In this document: positions 43,462 to 51,792 of the stretch, one piece after another
How the letters are laid out: each line of letters opens with the position of its first letter
Numbering within the stretch: position 1 is the first letter of the stretch
From: AG2 sp036493735
Lineage (GTDB): Bacteria; Gemmatimonadota; Gemmatimonadetes; Gemmatimonadales; Gemmatimonadaceae
Assembly: GCA_036493735.1 (NCBI GenBank)
Contig: DASXPH010000085.1
Span: 1 to 64,000 of the forward strand
Length of the DNA: 64,000 bases
Direction of reading: 5' to 3'
Made by a program: the position numbers and the translations under genes
Notes under the pieces: model-generated
Database searches by the model: none
What the model saw: only the letters and a program-made list of their open reading frames with translations
What the model was told of the DNA's origin: nothing

Positions 43462-44835
43462 TCAGGTAGTCGGGCAGCTTGCCGGAAAGGTCGAGGGCTC
43501 CGTCGGATCCGGGAGCGCGGAGAACGTGGCATTCGGATTGGCGTTGCGATCGCCGACGGCGTACGGCAGCCAGCAACGCTGCCCCGACGTCGGTACGTTG
43601 GGAGACGCCACCGGGCCGATGATCGCACCGAGGCGGCGCGTGTCCTCCCATCGCAGCCCCGTCGAGAGCAGCTCGTACCTGCGCTGGTTATAGATCTCGG
43701 TGATGAGCTGCGCTTGCGTCAACTGCGTGCCTAACGCTGGCAGACATGCCTTCGGGTCGTCGAGGCCACGGCCGCCCGTGCAGTCGGTGCGCACCGAGTC
43801 GAGCGCCGCCTGTGCCGCCGGAAGCTGGCTCTGATGCGCGAGCGCCTCGGCCTTGATGAGGAGCGCCTCGTCGGGCATGTAGACCGGCTGCGGCGCCTGA
43901 GGGTTTGCATAACGCGCCCAGTTGTCGAGGAGCGCACCGATGCGACCGGTGAGCGTCGTCGACGGATTCACGAAGTACACCCAGCGCTGGTCCTGCGCGT
44001 CCATCGACGTGCGATACTGACGCCGCGGCGCGATACCGTTGGTGCCGCCGGTGACGTTCGCGAAGAAGTTCACGGTCGGCGACGGGAAGGTGAGTAGCGA
44101 CAGTGCCGATGGCCCGCTGCGCGCGACGAGATTCGCCGCTGCCAATGCCGTCGCGTCGTCGTTCGCCATCCGCGCGTAACGCGCGCGGAAGAGCTGGATC
44201 ACATTGGGCAGGCTCACCCCAGGGGTGAGGATATTCGCATTAAAAAAGCTGCTTGGCGCCGTGGCCGCGATTTCAGCCGCGGCAGAATCGAGGAGCGCGC
44301 GGACGTAGGGAAGCGCGACGGAGCGGCCGACATACGTCGGTGCCGTGACATTGTAGGTCGAGATCGGGATCTTCTGATACGACTGCAGCGCTTCGCCCAA
44401 CGCTTCGGCCTTCAGCGCATACGCGAGCGCGCGAATGCCGCTGCGCGTTCCCGGGTCGAACTGCGACGCGAGCGCGACCGAACCGGCCAGTAGGTCATCG
44501 GCCGTACGCACGGTACGATACACCGAGTTGAACACGTTGTCGGCGATCGCCGTGCCACTTGGAACCGCTCCCTGCTCCGCGTCCGAGATCGAGACGAGCG
44601 CCGCGGACGTGGACGCAAATTCGTCGGTGACGAGTCCGGCCGTGTAGGCGAAGTTGCCGTACGACTGCGCGAAGCGGCCCTGCAGACCGGTCGCGAGCGC
44701 GATCACGCCATCGACGCTCGTCGTCACCTGCTCCTGCGTCGGTTGGTTGGGATTCTGGATATCGAGCGTGCACGCGCTCAGCGCGCCCGCCGCCAGCGCG
44801 GTGACGATCACCGCGCGATGCTTCATCATGCGCAT
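43462..44835 (-). CDS. RagB/SusD-family outer-membrane lipoprotein (second pair)
   Basis: A 457-residue protein. Four in-frame ATGs lie within 16 bases (44841, 44835, 44829, 44826); 44835 has the best spacing to GGAGA. Lipobox LSAC follows a hydrophobic stretch. SusD-like features are DIQNPNQPTQEQV at the mature N-terminus, the TPR-like helices and the C-terminal LITEIYNQRRYELLSTGLRWEDTRRLG. It partners the SusC gene ending at 44850. Ends TCPTT. Confidence 0.9.
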   Translation of the reverse strand: MRMMKHRAVIVTALAAGALSACTLDIQNPNQPTQEQVTTSVDGVIALATGLQGRFAQSYGNFAYTAGLVTDEFASTSAALVSISDAEQGAVPSGTAIADNVFNSVYRTVRTADDLLAGSVALASQFDPGTRSGIRALAYALKAEALGEALQSYQKIPISTYNVTAPTYVGRSVALPYVRALLDSAAAEIAATAPSSFFNANILTPGVSLPNVIQLFRARYARMANDDATALAAANLVARSGPSALSLLTFPSPTVNFFANVTGGTNGIAPRRQYRTSMDAQDQRWVYFVNPSTTLTGRIGALLDNWARYANPQAPQPVYMPDEALLIKAEALAHQSQLPAAQAALDSVRTDCTGGRGLDDPKACLPALGTQLTQAQLITEIYNQRRYELLSTGLRWEDTRRLGAIIGPVASPNVPTSGQRCWLPYAVGDRNANPNATFSALPDPTEPSTFPASCPTT

Positions 44836-44849
44836 GTGCATGTCTCCGC

Positions 44850-47800
44850 TCAGAACGTGAACCGCGCGCTCAACGACCAGGTGCGCGGAATGGGATAGCC
44901 GCCGAAGTCGAAACCGCGGTCGGCGGCCGTCGTCTGCACCGAGCCGACGCCACCGGCGTTGGTGCCGAAGAGATTGATCTCCGGATCGTAGCCGCTGTAC
45001 TTCGTCCAGACGTACAGGTTGCGGCCGGAGAGCGTGAGATCGACGCCATCTTTGAAATAGCGCCGCACTTGCGGCGCATTTAGCGTGTAGCTCGCGGACA
45101 ACTCGCGCAGCTTCACGAACGTGCCGTCCTCGATCCAGTACTCGAAGATGCCCTGCGTGCGGGCATTGAAGCCCGGGGGCAGCTTTCGCGGATCGCCGTA
45201 CGGCAGCAGCTCCTGCTCGTACGACTTCGAGTTGCTGGCGATGCCAGCGTTCTGGGCTCTCGTCGAGAGGTTCATGATCTGGTTGCCGAACACGCCGTCG
45301 AGAAGCGCCCGCAGACGAACCCTCCGACCCAGGGCGACCTCGTTCAGGAAGGAGCCCGTCCACTTCGGGTTCGGATCGCCGATGATCTTGTTGAGCGAAT
45401 CGTTACAGGTGCCGTGGCTCAGCGCCTCGCGTTGCGCGAGCGTCGCCCCCATGTCCACCGTCTGGTTGCTCCGGCGATACCGGCCTAACGAGTCGAGCAA
45501 CAGCTGACCGGTGACGCAGTCGCGAGCGGCATACGAGCCGTAGAAGACGCCCGCCGGGTATCCGGCGCGAATGCGGTTCGGATAGCCACCGGCCGACTGG
45601 AAGTCCTGAATGCTGAGGCTCTCGACGAGATTCTTGTTGTGCGCGTACGTGATCGTCGACGCCCAACTTAGATTCGGCTTATCGATGTTCTGGGTGTGCA
45701 CCATCAGCTCGATGCCCTTGTTCGACATCGAACCGATCGGCGCGAACTGCTGCGAAAACCCGGTGCTCGTCGGCAGCGGCCGGAAGAAGAGCAGATCCGA
45801 GACCAGCCGATTGTAATACGTCGCTTCCGTCGAGACGCGGCCGCCCAGGAAGCCGACGTCGGCACCGACCTCCCATTCCCGCGCGCGCTCGTTGCGCAGA
45901 TTCGGGTTGCCGTAAATCGTGTTGTTCACAAACCCCGGCCGGCCCGCGAATGGCAGCTGCGAATATGTGATGAACTGCGAGTACGCGTTCGTGATGCTCG
46001 GCTGGCTGCCGGCGTAGCCGAGTGCTGTCCGCAGGCGCAGATTGTTGAGCGCACCGGCCTTGTTGTCGATGACGACGTACGACGCCGAGAGCTTGGGGAA
46101 TGCCTGCCAGCGCTCGGAGGGCGCGAACGTCGACGACGCGTCGTACCGCACGCCACCGGTGAGGAAGAGCTTGTTGCGCCACGCGAGCTCCTGTTGGCCA
46201 TAGAAGCCTAACGTGCGCATCTCGACATCCGTCTGGCCGGCCGAGAACACCGAGCCCGCGCTCACCAGGTCCCCGACCGGCGCAAGGCCGTTGGCCGTCG
46301 CGCTCGTCATGCGCACGCGCTGATCGGTGAAGTTGAAGCCCGCCGTCGTTCGCAGATCGAAGGGACCGATCGGATTCCAGGTGTAGCTGCCCACGCCGTC
46401 CTGATTCAGCACCCGCGACGACTGGAACACCGACTGCGACCGACCGGTGGCGAGTGGCGCGGTGCCGAGAACGGCGTTGCGTGGCACGAATTGGCGCTGC
46501 TCGAAGCCGGTATTGTCGAGGCCGAGCGTGTAATCGAGGAGAACGTGCGTGAGCGGCGTCCACGTCAGCTTCGTCGACCCGATGAACCGGTCGACCTGCT
46601 GCGGGTTACGGATTTTCGCGATGGCGAGGAGCGGGTTCGTTCCTAACGAGGGCGGCAGCGGATAGATGCCGTTGACAGGATGAAAATTGACTTGCGTCGG
46701 CGCGAAGAAGAGCGAGCCCATGATGCCGTAGTCGTTCTGCTCGCCGAACGCCTGCAGCTCGTTGTGCGTCGTCACATAATTTGCCGTGACGTTCCCAATC
46801 AGGTTGGACGCCAGCTGCTGCTGGAGGTTGATGCGCGCCCCCGACCGCTGCGACGACGTCGACCGCATGATGCCGTCCTCGAAGGCGTAGTTCCCGCTGA
46901 TGTAGTAGCGGGTCTGATCGTTGCCGCCCTCGACGGTGAGATTCTGCTCATTACCCGGCGCGGTGTGGAAGATGTCGTCCTGGTAATTGAAGCGAGTAAC
47001 CGGGAGGCCATTCTCGTTATAGGGATAGAAATTAAAGGGCTGCTGTTCGCGCAGCTGGCTCGTGGAAAAGCGCGTCGAAGCGGTGTAGTGCGCCCGTCCA
47101 ATCGTCCCCCGCTTGGTGAAGATCTGGACGACACCGTTGTTCGCGCGCGAGCCATACAGCGCCGCCGCCGCCGCGCCGCGTGTCACCTCGATGTGCTCGA
47201 TATCGTCGGGATTGAGGTCGGCGAGCCGGTTCTGTGGGTTCGAGCGAATGCCGAGGTCCGCGAGCTGCGCCGAGCCGTTGTCGACGATCACGCCGTCGAT
47301 GATATAGAGCGGATCGGAGCCGGAGATGAACGAGTTCGTACCGCGCAGACGAACCGAGATGCCGCCGCCGCCCGGACTGCCGGAGTTCTGCGTGATCTGC
47401 GCGCCGGGAATCTTCCCCTGCATCGCCTGATCGACGGTCACGGCCTCGGCGCGACTGATGAGCGCGGAATCGACCGTCGCGATGTTGGTACCGATCGCCC
47501 GCTTCTCCGTCGCCGTGCCGGTTCCGGTGACGACGACTTCACTCAGGTTCACAGCGCTGACGCTGAGCGCGATGTCGCCGACGGTGTTGTCGCCAGCGGT
47601 AACGGTCACGCTGCGCGAGACGGGCTGATATCCGATGCGACGTACCTCGAGCTCACGCGCGCCCGTCGGGACGCCGACGAGCGTGAAGTCACCATTCTGA
47701 TTCGACAGCGCGCCGATGCGCGTTCCAGCGATCGAGACTTGCGCCTCGGGTATTCCCCGGCCGCCGGAACCTTCGGTGACATGACCGCGGACAGTGCCCG

Positions 47801-47888
47801 TGGTGGCCTGGCCGCTCGCCGTGTTCAGGGCGAAAGCGAGCCCGAGTGCGGACGCAGCCGCACTGCGTCTGATGAAGCTTGGGAGCAT
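44850..47888 (-). CDS. SusC/RagA-family TonB-dependent outer-membrane transporter (second pair)
   Basis: A 1012-residue protein. ATG 47888 (MLPSFIRRS) is chosen; the open frame extends upstream into the GxxExxY region but without a signal peptide there. Signal peptide ends near TASG-Q. The regulatory-like domain GTVRGHVTEGSGGRGIPEA is followed by the plug motif AAAAALYGSRANNGVVQIFT (in two pieces) and a barrel ending WSLSARFTF. Operon with SusD and DUF4397. The ligand is unknown; pairs of this kind import glycans or peptides. Confidence 0.93.
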   Translation of the reverse strand: MLPSFIRRSAAASALGLAFALNTASGQATTGTVRGHVTEGSGGRGIPEAQVSIAGTRIGALSNQNGDFTLVGVPTGARELEVRRIGYQPVSRSVTVTAGDNTVGDIALSVSAVNLSEVVVTGTGTATEKRAIGTNIATVDSALISRAEAVTVDQAMQGKIPGAQITQNSGSPGGGGISVRLRGTNSFISGSDPLYIIDGVIVDNGSAQLADLGIRSNPQNRLADLNPDDIEHIEVTRGAAAAALYGSRANNGVVQIFTKRGTIGRAHYTASTRFSTSQLREQQPFNFYPYNENGLPVTRFNYQDDIFHTAPGNEQNLTVEGGNDQTRYYISGNYAFEDGIMRSTSSQRSGARINLQQQLASNLIGNVTANYVTTHNELQAFGEQNDYGIMGSLFFAPTQVNFHPVNGIYPLPPSLGTNPLLAIAKIRNPQQVDRFIGSTKLTWTPLTHVLLDYTLGLDNTGFEQRQFVPRNAVLGTAPLATGRSQSVFQSSRVLNQDGVGSYTWNPIGPFDLRTTAGFNFTDQRVRMTSATANGLAPVGDLVSAGSVFSAGQTDVEMRTLGFYGQQELAWRNKLFLTGGVRYDASSTFAPSERWQAFPKLSASYVVIDNKAGALNNLRLRTALGYAGSQPSITNAYSQFITYSQLPFAGRPGFVNNTIYGNPNLRNERAREWEVGADVGFLGGRVSTEATYYNRLVSDLLFFRPLPTSTGFSQQFAPIGSMSNKGIELMVHTQNIDKPNLSWASTITYAHNKNLVESLSIQDFQSAGGYPNRIRAGYPAGVFYGSYAARDCVTGQLLLDSLGRYRRSNQTVDMGATLAQREALSHGTCNDSLNKIIGDPNPKWTGSFLNEVALGRRVRLRALLDGVFGNQIMNLSTRAQNAGIASNSKSYEQELLPYGDPRKLPPGFNARTQGIFEYWIEDGTFVKLRELSASYTLNAPQVRRYFKDGVDLTLSGRNLYVWTKYSGYDPEINLFGTNAGGVGSVQTTAADRGFDFGGYPIPRTWSLSARFTF

Positions 47889-47954
47889 GCGTGGAATCTC
47901 CGGGAGCCGGAGGAGGTGGGTGGGAACGACCGCAGTGCATGACCGCGCGCGGGA

Positions 47955-47960
47955 TATATA
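47955..47960 (-). promoter_or_regulatory. AT-rich candidate -10 region for the second SusC operon
   Basis: TATATA stands out in a GC-rich 262-bp gap, about 70 bp before the SusC start codon. No -35 box at standard spacing is seen, so only the AT-rich core is marked. Confidence 0.25.
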
Positions 47961-48099
47961 GTGGGGTGCGCGCGGTGAGGCCAGCGACTTAATCGGCGCG
48001 AAATGCGTGACGCGGGCGAGACGCCTCGGCGAGAAATTGGGTCTTATGCGCCGAACATCAAGCGACGATGACTCCTCTCGCGACAACAGATCAACTGCT

Positions 48100-48141
48100 G
48101 GAAACGCGGACAGTGCCGGACACAGCGCGGACACTTCGCGG
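48100..48141. repeat. Left arm of the 42-bp inverted repeat around the GxxExxY gene
   Basis: The arm begins GGAAACGCGGACAG and ends ACACTTCGCGG. It is the reverse complement of 48534-48575 with a single mismatch. It ends about 9 bases before the TTG start codon at 48151. Confidence 0.85.
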
Positions 48142-48150
48142 TCCGAGAAG

Positions 48151-48531
48151 TTGTTGCATCGAGAGATAACGAAGTCGGTGATCGCCTGCTTTTATGCGGT
48201 CTACGATCGACTCGGATTCGGCTTCCTCGAAAATGTCTATTGTGGCGCGCTCACCGTCGAGCTCAAGCGTCGCGGCCACCGCGTTTCCCGCGAGGTACTG
48301 ACACCGGTCTACTATGACGGCGTCCAAGTCGCTCGCTATAGAATGGATTTCGTCGTGGACGACGTCATCGTTCTCGAGGTGAAATCGACACGGCTTCTCA
48401 ATCCAAACGACGAACGGCAACTCCTGAATTACCTGCGTGCGACCTCGTTCACCGTCGGATTGCTACTGCATTTCGGCCCAAAACCCAAATTCCATCGCTT
48501 GGTATCGACCGAAAAACAACGACACCTCTAG
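48151..48531 (+). CDS. GxxExxY family protein (PD-(D/E)XK nuclease-like)
   Basis: About 126 residues from TTG 48151 (TTG 48154 is also possible), the usual length for this family; the frame is open back to 48007 but that part is read from the repeat arm. The name-giving motif is GFGFLENVY. The nuclease-like core shows YRMDFVVDDVIVLEVKS (D, then E-x-K) as in PD-(D/E)XK_3 proteins. The C-terminus GLLLHFGPKPKFHRLV is also typical. The function of the family is unknown; copies vary in number between genomes. It is enclosed by an inverted repeat on both sides. Confidence 0.85.
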   Translation: MLHREITKSVIACFYAVYDRLGFGFLENVYCGALTVELKRRGHRVSREVLTPVYYDGVQVARYRMDFVVDDVIVLEVKSTRLLNPNDERQLLNYLRATSFTVGLLLHFGPKPKFHRLVSTEKQRHL

Positions 48532-48533
48532 TC

Positions 48534-48575
48534 CGCGAAGTGTCCGCGCTGTGTCCGGCCCTGTCCGCGTTTCCG
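48534..48575. repeat. Right arm of the 42-bp inverted repeat around the GxxExxY gene
   Basis: Starts two bases after the stop codon at 48531 and is the reverse complement of 48100-48141 (one mismatch at the centre-left). The words TGTCCGCGCTGTGTCCGG are also internally repetitive. Confidence 0.85.
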
Positions 48576-48621
48576 CAGTGGGTGCGTGTCACCGAGAGGA
48601 GCCACCCCCGCCAAGACAGGC

Positions 48622-49134
48622 TCACGGAGCCTTTACCGCGATCCTACGCCTCCGCAGCGACAGCGAGTCCGTCCCCAAAGAGTCCTTCCCCATCCCCGCA
48701 TGGTTCTCCTTTAGCAAATACGCAACAACGGCCAGATACTGATCATCCTTCAGTCCGCCCGGCGAATTGAGCGGCATCGTGCCCTGGATGAGCGTGAAGA
48801 AGTCCGCCACCCGGTGGTCATTCCAGTTGTCGATGAATGTCTGGCCGATGAACTGGGTTCGCGCGTGGCACATCGCGCAGACCTGATTGAATACCTTCTC
48901 GCCCCGGTCTGCCTGCGCGGGCAAATACGTCGCGGCCGGTAAGTCCGGCGCGGTGGAGCGAACGACGCGTGCGTTGGGGTCGACGTGTAATGGAATCGGC
49001 GCCCCTGTTGGCGCCTCGGCCGTGAGGTGCGCGCCGAGCGGCACCAGGACACCGGGTGTCGCACCGGAACCGGCGCTCGCGCAGCCGATGGCAATCATCG
49101 TCCAGACAACCCCCGCCTTGCGGCCCATCCGCAT
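48622..49134 (-). CDS. Cytochrome c, probable lipoprotein
   Basis: A 170-residue protein from ATG 49134 with GGAG just upstream. A short hydrophobic segment ends in AIGC, a likely lipid-modified Cys18. The single haem-binding motif is CAMCH (Cys86, Cys89, His90) and a distal Met is likely in GTMPLNSPGG. YLAVVAYLLKENH is the usual C-terminal helix. It would carry electrons in the periplasm. It is divergent from the FAD oxidoreductase gene (126 bp apart), which might be its electron donor (inference). Confidence 0.88.
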   Translation of the reverse strand: MRMGRKAGVVWTMIAIGCASAGSGATPGVLVPLGAHLTAEAPTGAPIPLHVDPNARVVRSTAPDLPAATYLPAQADRGEKVFNQVCAMCHARTQFIGQTFIDNWNDHRVADFFTLIQGTMPLNSPGGLKDDQYLAVVAYLLKENHAGMGKDSLGTDSLSLRRRRIAVKAP

Positions 49135-49260
49135 CTCCGCGCTCCTTGGCGTGTGACGAGGAGGATTATATCGCCCGTCCGGAATTTCGCGATCCGGTTT
49201 GCGTCCGCACCGCACGGAGAGCATGTTGTCGCGCGATTCTACCGTCCTGGATCAAACGAG

Positions 49261-50793
49261 ATGAGCGACGACTCGACAGAAGCCGGCAACTCCCTGCACC
49301 GCCGGGATTTCATCAAGGTCGCTGGCGCCGGAGCTGGGATTATTCTGCTCGGGTCCCCGGGCCAGTCGACCGCCGAGACGGTAGCGAAGGAGAGCACCCG
49401 AAGCGCCTCGGTTCGTACCGCCGCCTCGCCGGACATCGTCGTTATCGGTGCTGGCATCTGGGGGAGCTTCACCGCCTATCACCTCAGGAAGAGCGGAGCG
49501 AAGGTCACGCTCGTGGATGCCTACGGCCCCGGCAATTCGCGATCGACCTCCGGCGACGAGTCGCGCGGCGTGCGATCGTCGTATGGCGACCGGACAGGCA
49601 CGCAGGGCGAGCTGTGGATGCTCTGGGCGCGCGAATCGATGAAACGCTGGCGCGCGTTCGACGACGAGTGGGGACGCGACCTCCGTCTCAATCTCTTCCA
49701 CGTCACCGGCGATCTGATCCTTCGCGAGGATTGGGACAACTTTCAGCTGCGGTGCAAGCTCTGGTGGGATAAGCACAAGATCCCGTACGGCATTCTGAAC
49801 CCCGAGGATGTTCGTCGCAGCTTCCCCGTCATCAATGTCGACGACATCAGCGCCATCCTCTACGAACCCGATGCTGGTGTCGTTCGCGCGCGTCGCGCCG
49901 TACACGCGGTGGCGGCGGCATTCGAGAAGTTGGGTGGCCAGATCGTGATCGGCCGAGCATCGCCGTCGAAAGTGGCCAACGGTCGTCTCGAGGAGATCAA
50001 GCTGGATACCGGAACGACCTTGCGCGCCGACACTTTTGTGTACGCCGTCGGCCCGTGGTTAGGCAAAGTGTTCCCCGATCTCTTCGCGAAAAAGATGAGG
50101 GTGCCAATTGGCTACGTTTGCTACTTCGCGACGCCGGTCGGCGATTATCGATTCACATATCCTAATCTGCCGAGCTACAACTTCCCTGGCGTCACCGGGT
50201 GGCCGGCGCTGCCTGTCGACAACCGCGGCTTTCGCGTGCGTGGCGCGGAGCGAGGGCCCACGCCACCGCAGACGGTTGCGAACGCCGGCGGCAAAGCTGG
50301 CACCGGCGGCGCCGGCGCAGCGCAGAATCCAAACTCGCCGGCCATCGACACGGGCTCGAACGCCGCGAATGCGAGCGGCGCGAGACAGAGTGGCCAGCCA
50401 CAGCAGGACGTGCCGCCGCAGCAGCTGGACCCCGACACCAGCGACCGCTGGGCGAATCAGGAGCGCCTCGAGGGCTCACGTCGTTTCGTCGCGCACCGGT
50501 TCCCTCTCCTCAAGGACGCACCGATCGCGCAGACGCACGCCTGTCACTACGAGATCAGCTCGAGCGGCAACTTCATCGTCGACCGCCATCCGCAGATGAC
50601 GAACCTCTGGATCGCGGGGGGTGGGAACGCCGAGGGATTCAAGTTCGGACCGAAGATGGGTGACTACGTCGCGCAGCGTGTCCTCGGCGTGTGGGCCGAC
50701 GCGAGCGTCGATCAGCAGTTCAAGATTCCGGAAAAGGAGTTCGAGCCGCCGAAGCCTGCTGCTCCGGCGGATAGCACACATCACCCCAGTTAA
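49261..50793 (+). CDS. Tat-exported FAD-dependent oxidoreductase (DAO/sarcosine-oxidase-like)
   Basis: A 510-residue protein from ATG 49261. Tat signal HRRDFIKVAGAGAGI; FAD-binding Rossmann motif DIVVIGAGIWGSFTAYHL. Later DAO-family features are GDESRGVRSSYGD, the Rossmann-fold end LWIAGGGNAEGFKFGP and FVYAVGPWLG. A low-complexity stretch rich in Gly, Ala, Pro and Gln (about residues 330-396, for example NAGGKAGTGGAGAAQNPN) interrupts the catalytic domain. The substrate is probably an N-methylated or free amine or amino acid. Divergently arranged with a cytochrome c. Confidence 0.82.
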   Translation: MSDDSTEAGNSLHRRDFIKVAGAGAGIILLGSPGQSTAETVAKESTRSASVRTAASPDIVVIGAGIWGSFTAYHLRKSGAKVTLVDAYGPGNSRSTSGDESRGVRSSYGDRTGTQGELWMLWARESMKRWRAFDDEWGRDLRLNLFHVTGDLILREDWDNFQLRCKLWWDKHKIPYGILNPEDVRRSFPVINVDDISAILYEPDAGVVRARRAVHAVAAAFEKLGGQIVIGRASPSKVANGRLEEIKLDTGTTLRADTFVYAVGPWLGKVFPDLFAKKMRVPIGYVCYFATPVGDYRFTYPNLPSYNFPGVTGWPALPVDNRGFRVRGAERGPTPPQTVANAGGKAGTGGAGAAQNPNSPAIDTGSNAANASGARQSGQPQQDVPPQQLDPDTSDRWANQERLEGSRRFVAHRFPLLKDAPIAQTHACHYEISSSGNFIVDRHPQMTNLWIAGGGNAEGFKFGPKMGDYVAQRVLGVWADASVDQQFKIPEKEFEPPKPAAPADSTHHPS

Positions 50794-50803
50794 TACGGAT
50801 CCT

Positions 50804-51502
50804 CTAGAAGCGAACCCTCACCGCTCCACTCGCCTTCCACCCCGGCCGAAATGCGCGCAGTCCCGCCGGCACGCCGGCTGCGCCGACGGTGAGAGCGAGG
50901 CGCCATGCCGTGACCTCTGCTCCAAACGCCAGACCTCCCGAGTAGGTGTTGCCTGAGGCGAGGAAGCTGTTGGCACAGCCGTTGTTGTCGCATCCACGCA
51001 AGTACTGACCGTTCGCGAATTCGGCGTACGGTCCCACGTAGGGTGCGATCGAGAAGCTGGTTGGCGATCCCAATCGCACGGAGAACGGCACCATGAGCCG
51101 AACGGCCTGATTCTGATAGAGGCCAGAGGGGCTGCGTTGCGACGCGGCCAGGAGATCCAAGCCCGAGCCCCACGACACCCATGGGCCGACACTCTGGCGG
51201 TAGAGGGGCCGCGCATAGCCGATCGCGTAATCGCTCAAGGTCCCGAAGTACGACCCTTTGCCGTAACTCGCGCGGAGCACACCGCCAAGAAGGCGGAACC
51301 CACCAGCGATCATCCAGTCGCGGTTCCTATCGTCGACTCCGTACGATAGGAATCCCCGCGCTCCGGATCCGAGAGCCGCCGCGTCAGGCGTCGATTCCCA
51401 GAGCGCGGGATTGGGAGCCCCCGTTTGGGCCACCTGCGCGGCCACCGGGAATGAGCACACGCTCACCATTAAGAGCGCCGTGGAAAAGGCTCGAGTCTTC
51501 AT
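50804..51502 (-). CDS. Outer-membrane beta-barrel protein
   Basis: A 232-residue protein with a signal peptide (VSVCSFPVAA-Q). The mature part alternates hydrophobic and polar residues in strands (GGVLRASYGKGSYFGTLSD, YAIGYARPLY, SFSIAPYVGPYAEFA) and ends in RVRF, a beta-signal for barrel assembly. One likely disulfide pair occurs in RGCDNNGCANS. No named family is recognised. It converges on the FAD oxidoreductase gene, with 10 bp between stop codons. Confidence 0.65.
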   Translation of the reverse strand: MKTRAFSTALLMVSVCSFPVAAQVAQTGAPNPALWESTPDAAALGSGARGFLSYGVDDRNRDWMIAGGFRLLGGVLRASYGKGSYFGTLSDYAIGYARPLYRQSVGPWVSWGSGLDLLAASQRSPSGLYQNQAVRLMVPFSVRLGSPTSFSIAPYVGPYAEFANGQYLRGCDNNGCANSFLASGNTYSGGLAFGAEVTAWRLALTVGAAGVPAGLRAFRPGWKASGAVRVRF

Positions 51503-51710
51503 CGTCAGTTTCCTCTGGTGGCTGCTGATGGCCCGTGATCAGAAGCGAATACCGCTACCAATTCCGATATGTCCTCGGTCTTGGACGGGAGGAAGTGGAC
51601 AGTCGTTCCGAAAGGACACAGCCGAACGAACGTCCGACCTTTCCCTCGTGAGGCGAAGACCCGGAAATAACCGAACCCGACGAACGCAGGGCATCGACCG
51701 TGCCGCGCGA

Positions 51711-51792
51711 GCGTTCTGCGTTGCGCGTCGAGCGTTGAGCGAGACGTGGAAGTACTCATCACTCAACGCCCAACGCCAAACGCTCAACGCGC
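51711..51792. repeat. Degenerate inverted repeat built from GCGTTGAGCG words
   Basis: GCGTTGAGCG at 51732-51741 pairs with CGCTCAACGC at 51781-51790, and similar words (GCGTTGCGC, CAACGCCCAACGCC) fill the flanks. It overlaps the 3' end of the penicillin acylase gene (stop codon at 51784-51786). The rest of the 281-bp gap to 51503 holds nothing else recognised. Confidence 0.6.

Noticed and set aside
47889..48134. Longer N-terminus of the second SusC protein
   Set aside because: The signal peptide begins at ATG 47888; upstream residues have no export signal and run through the repeat arm.
48007..48150. Longer N-terminus of the GxxExxY protein starting at 48007
   Set aside because: The extra 48 residues are Ser/Arg/Asp-rich, are partly encoded by the repeat arm, and exceed the normal family length; TTG 48151 fits better.
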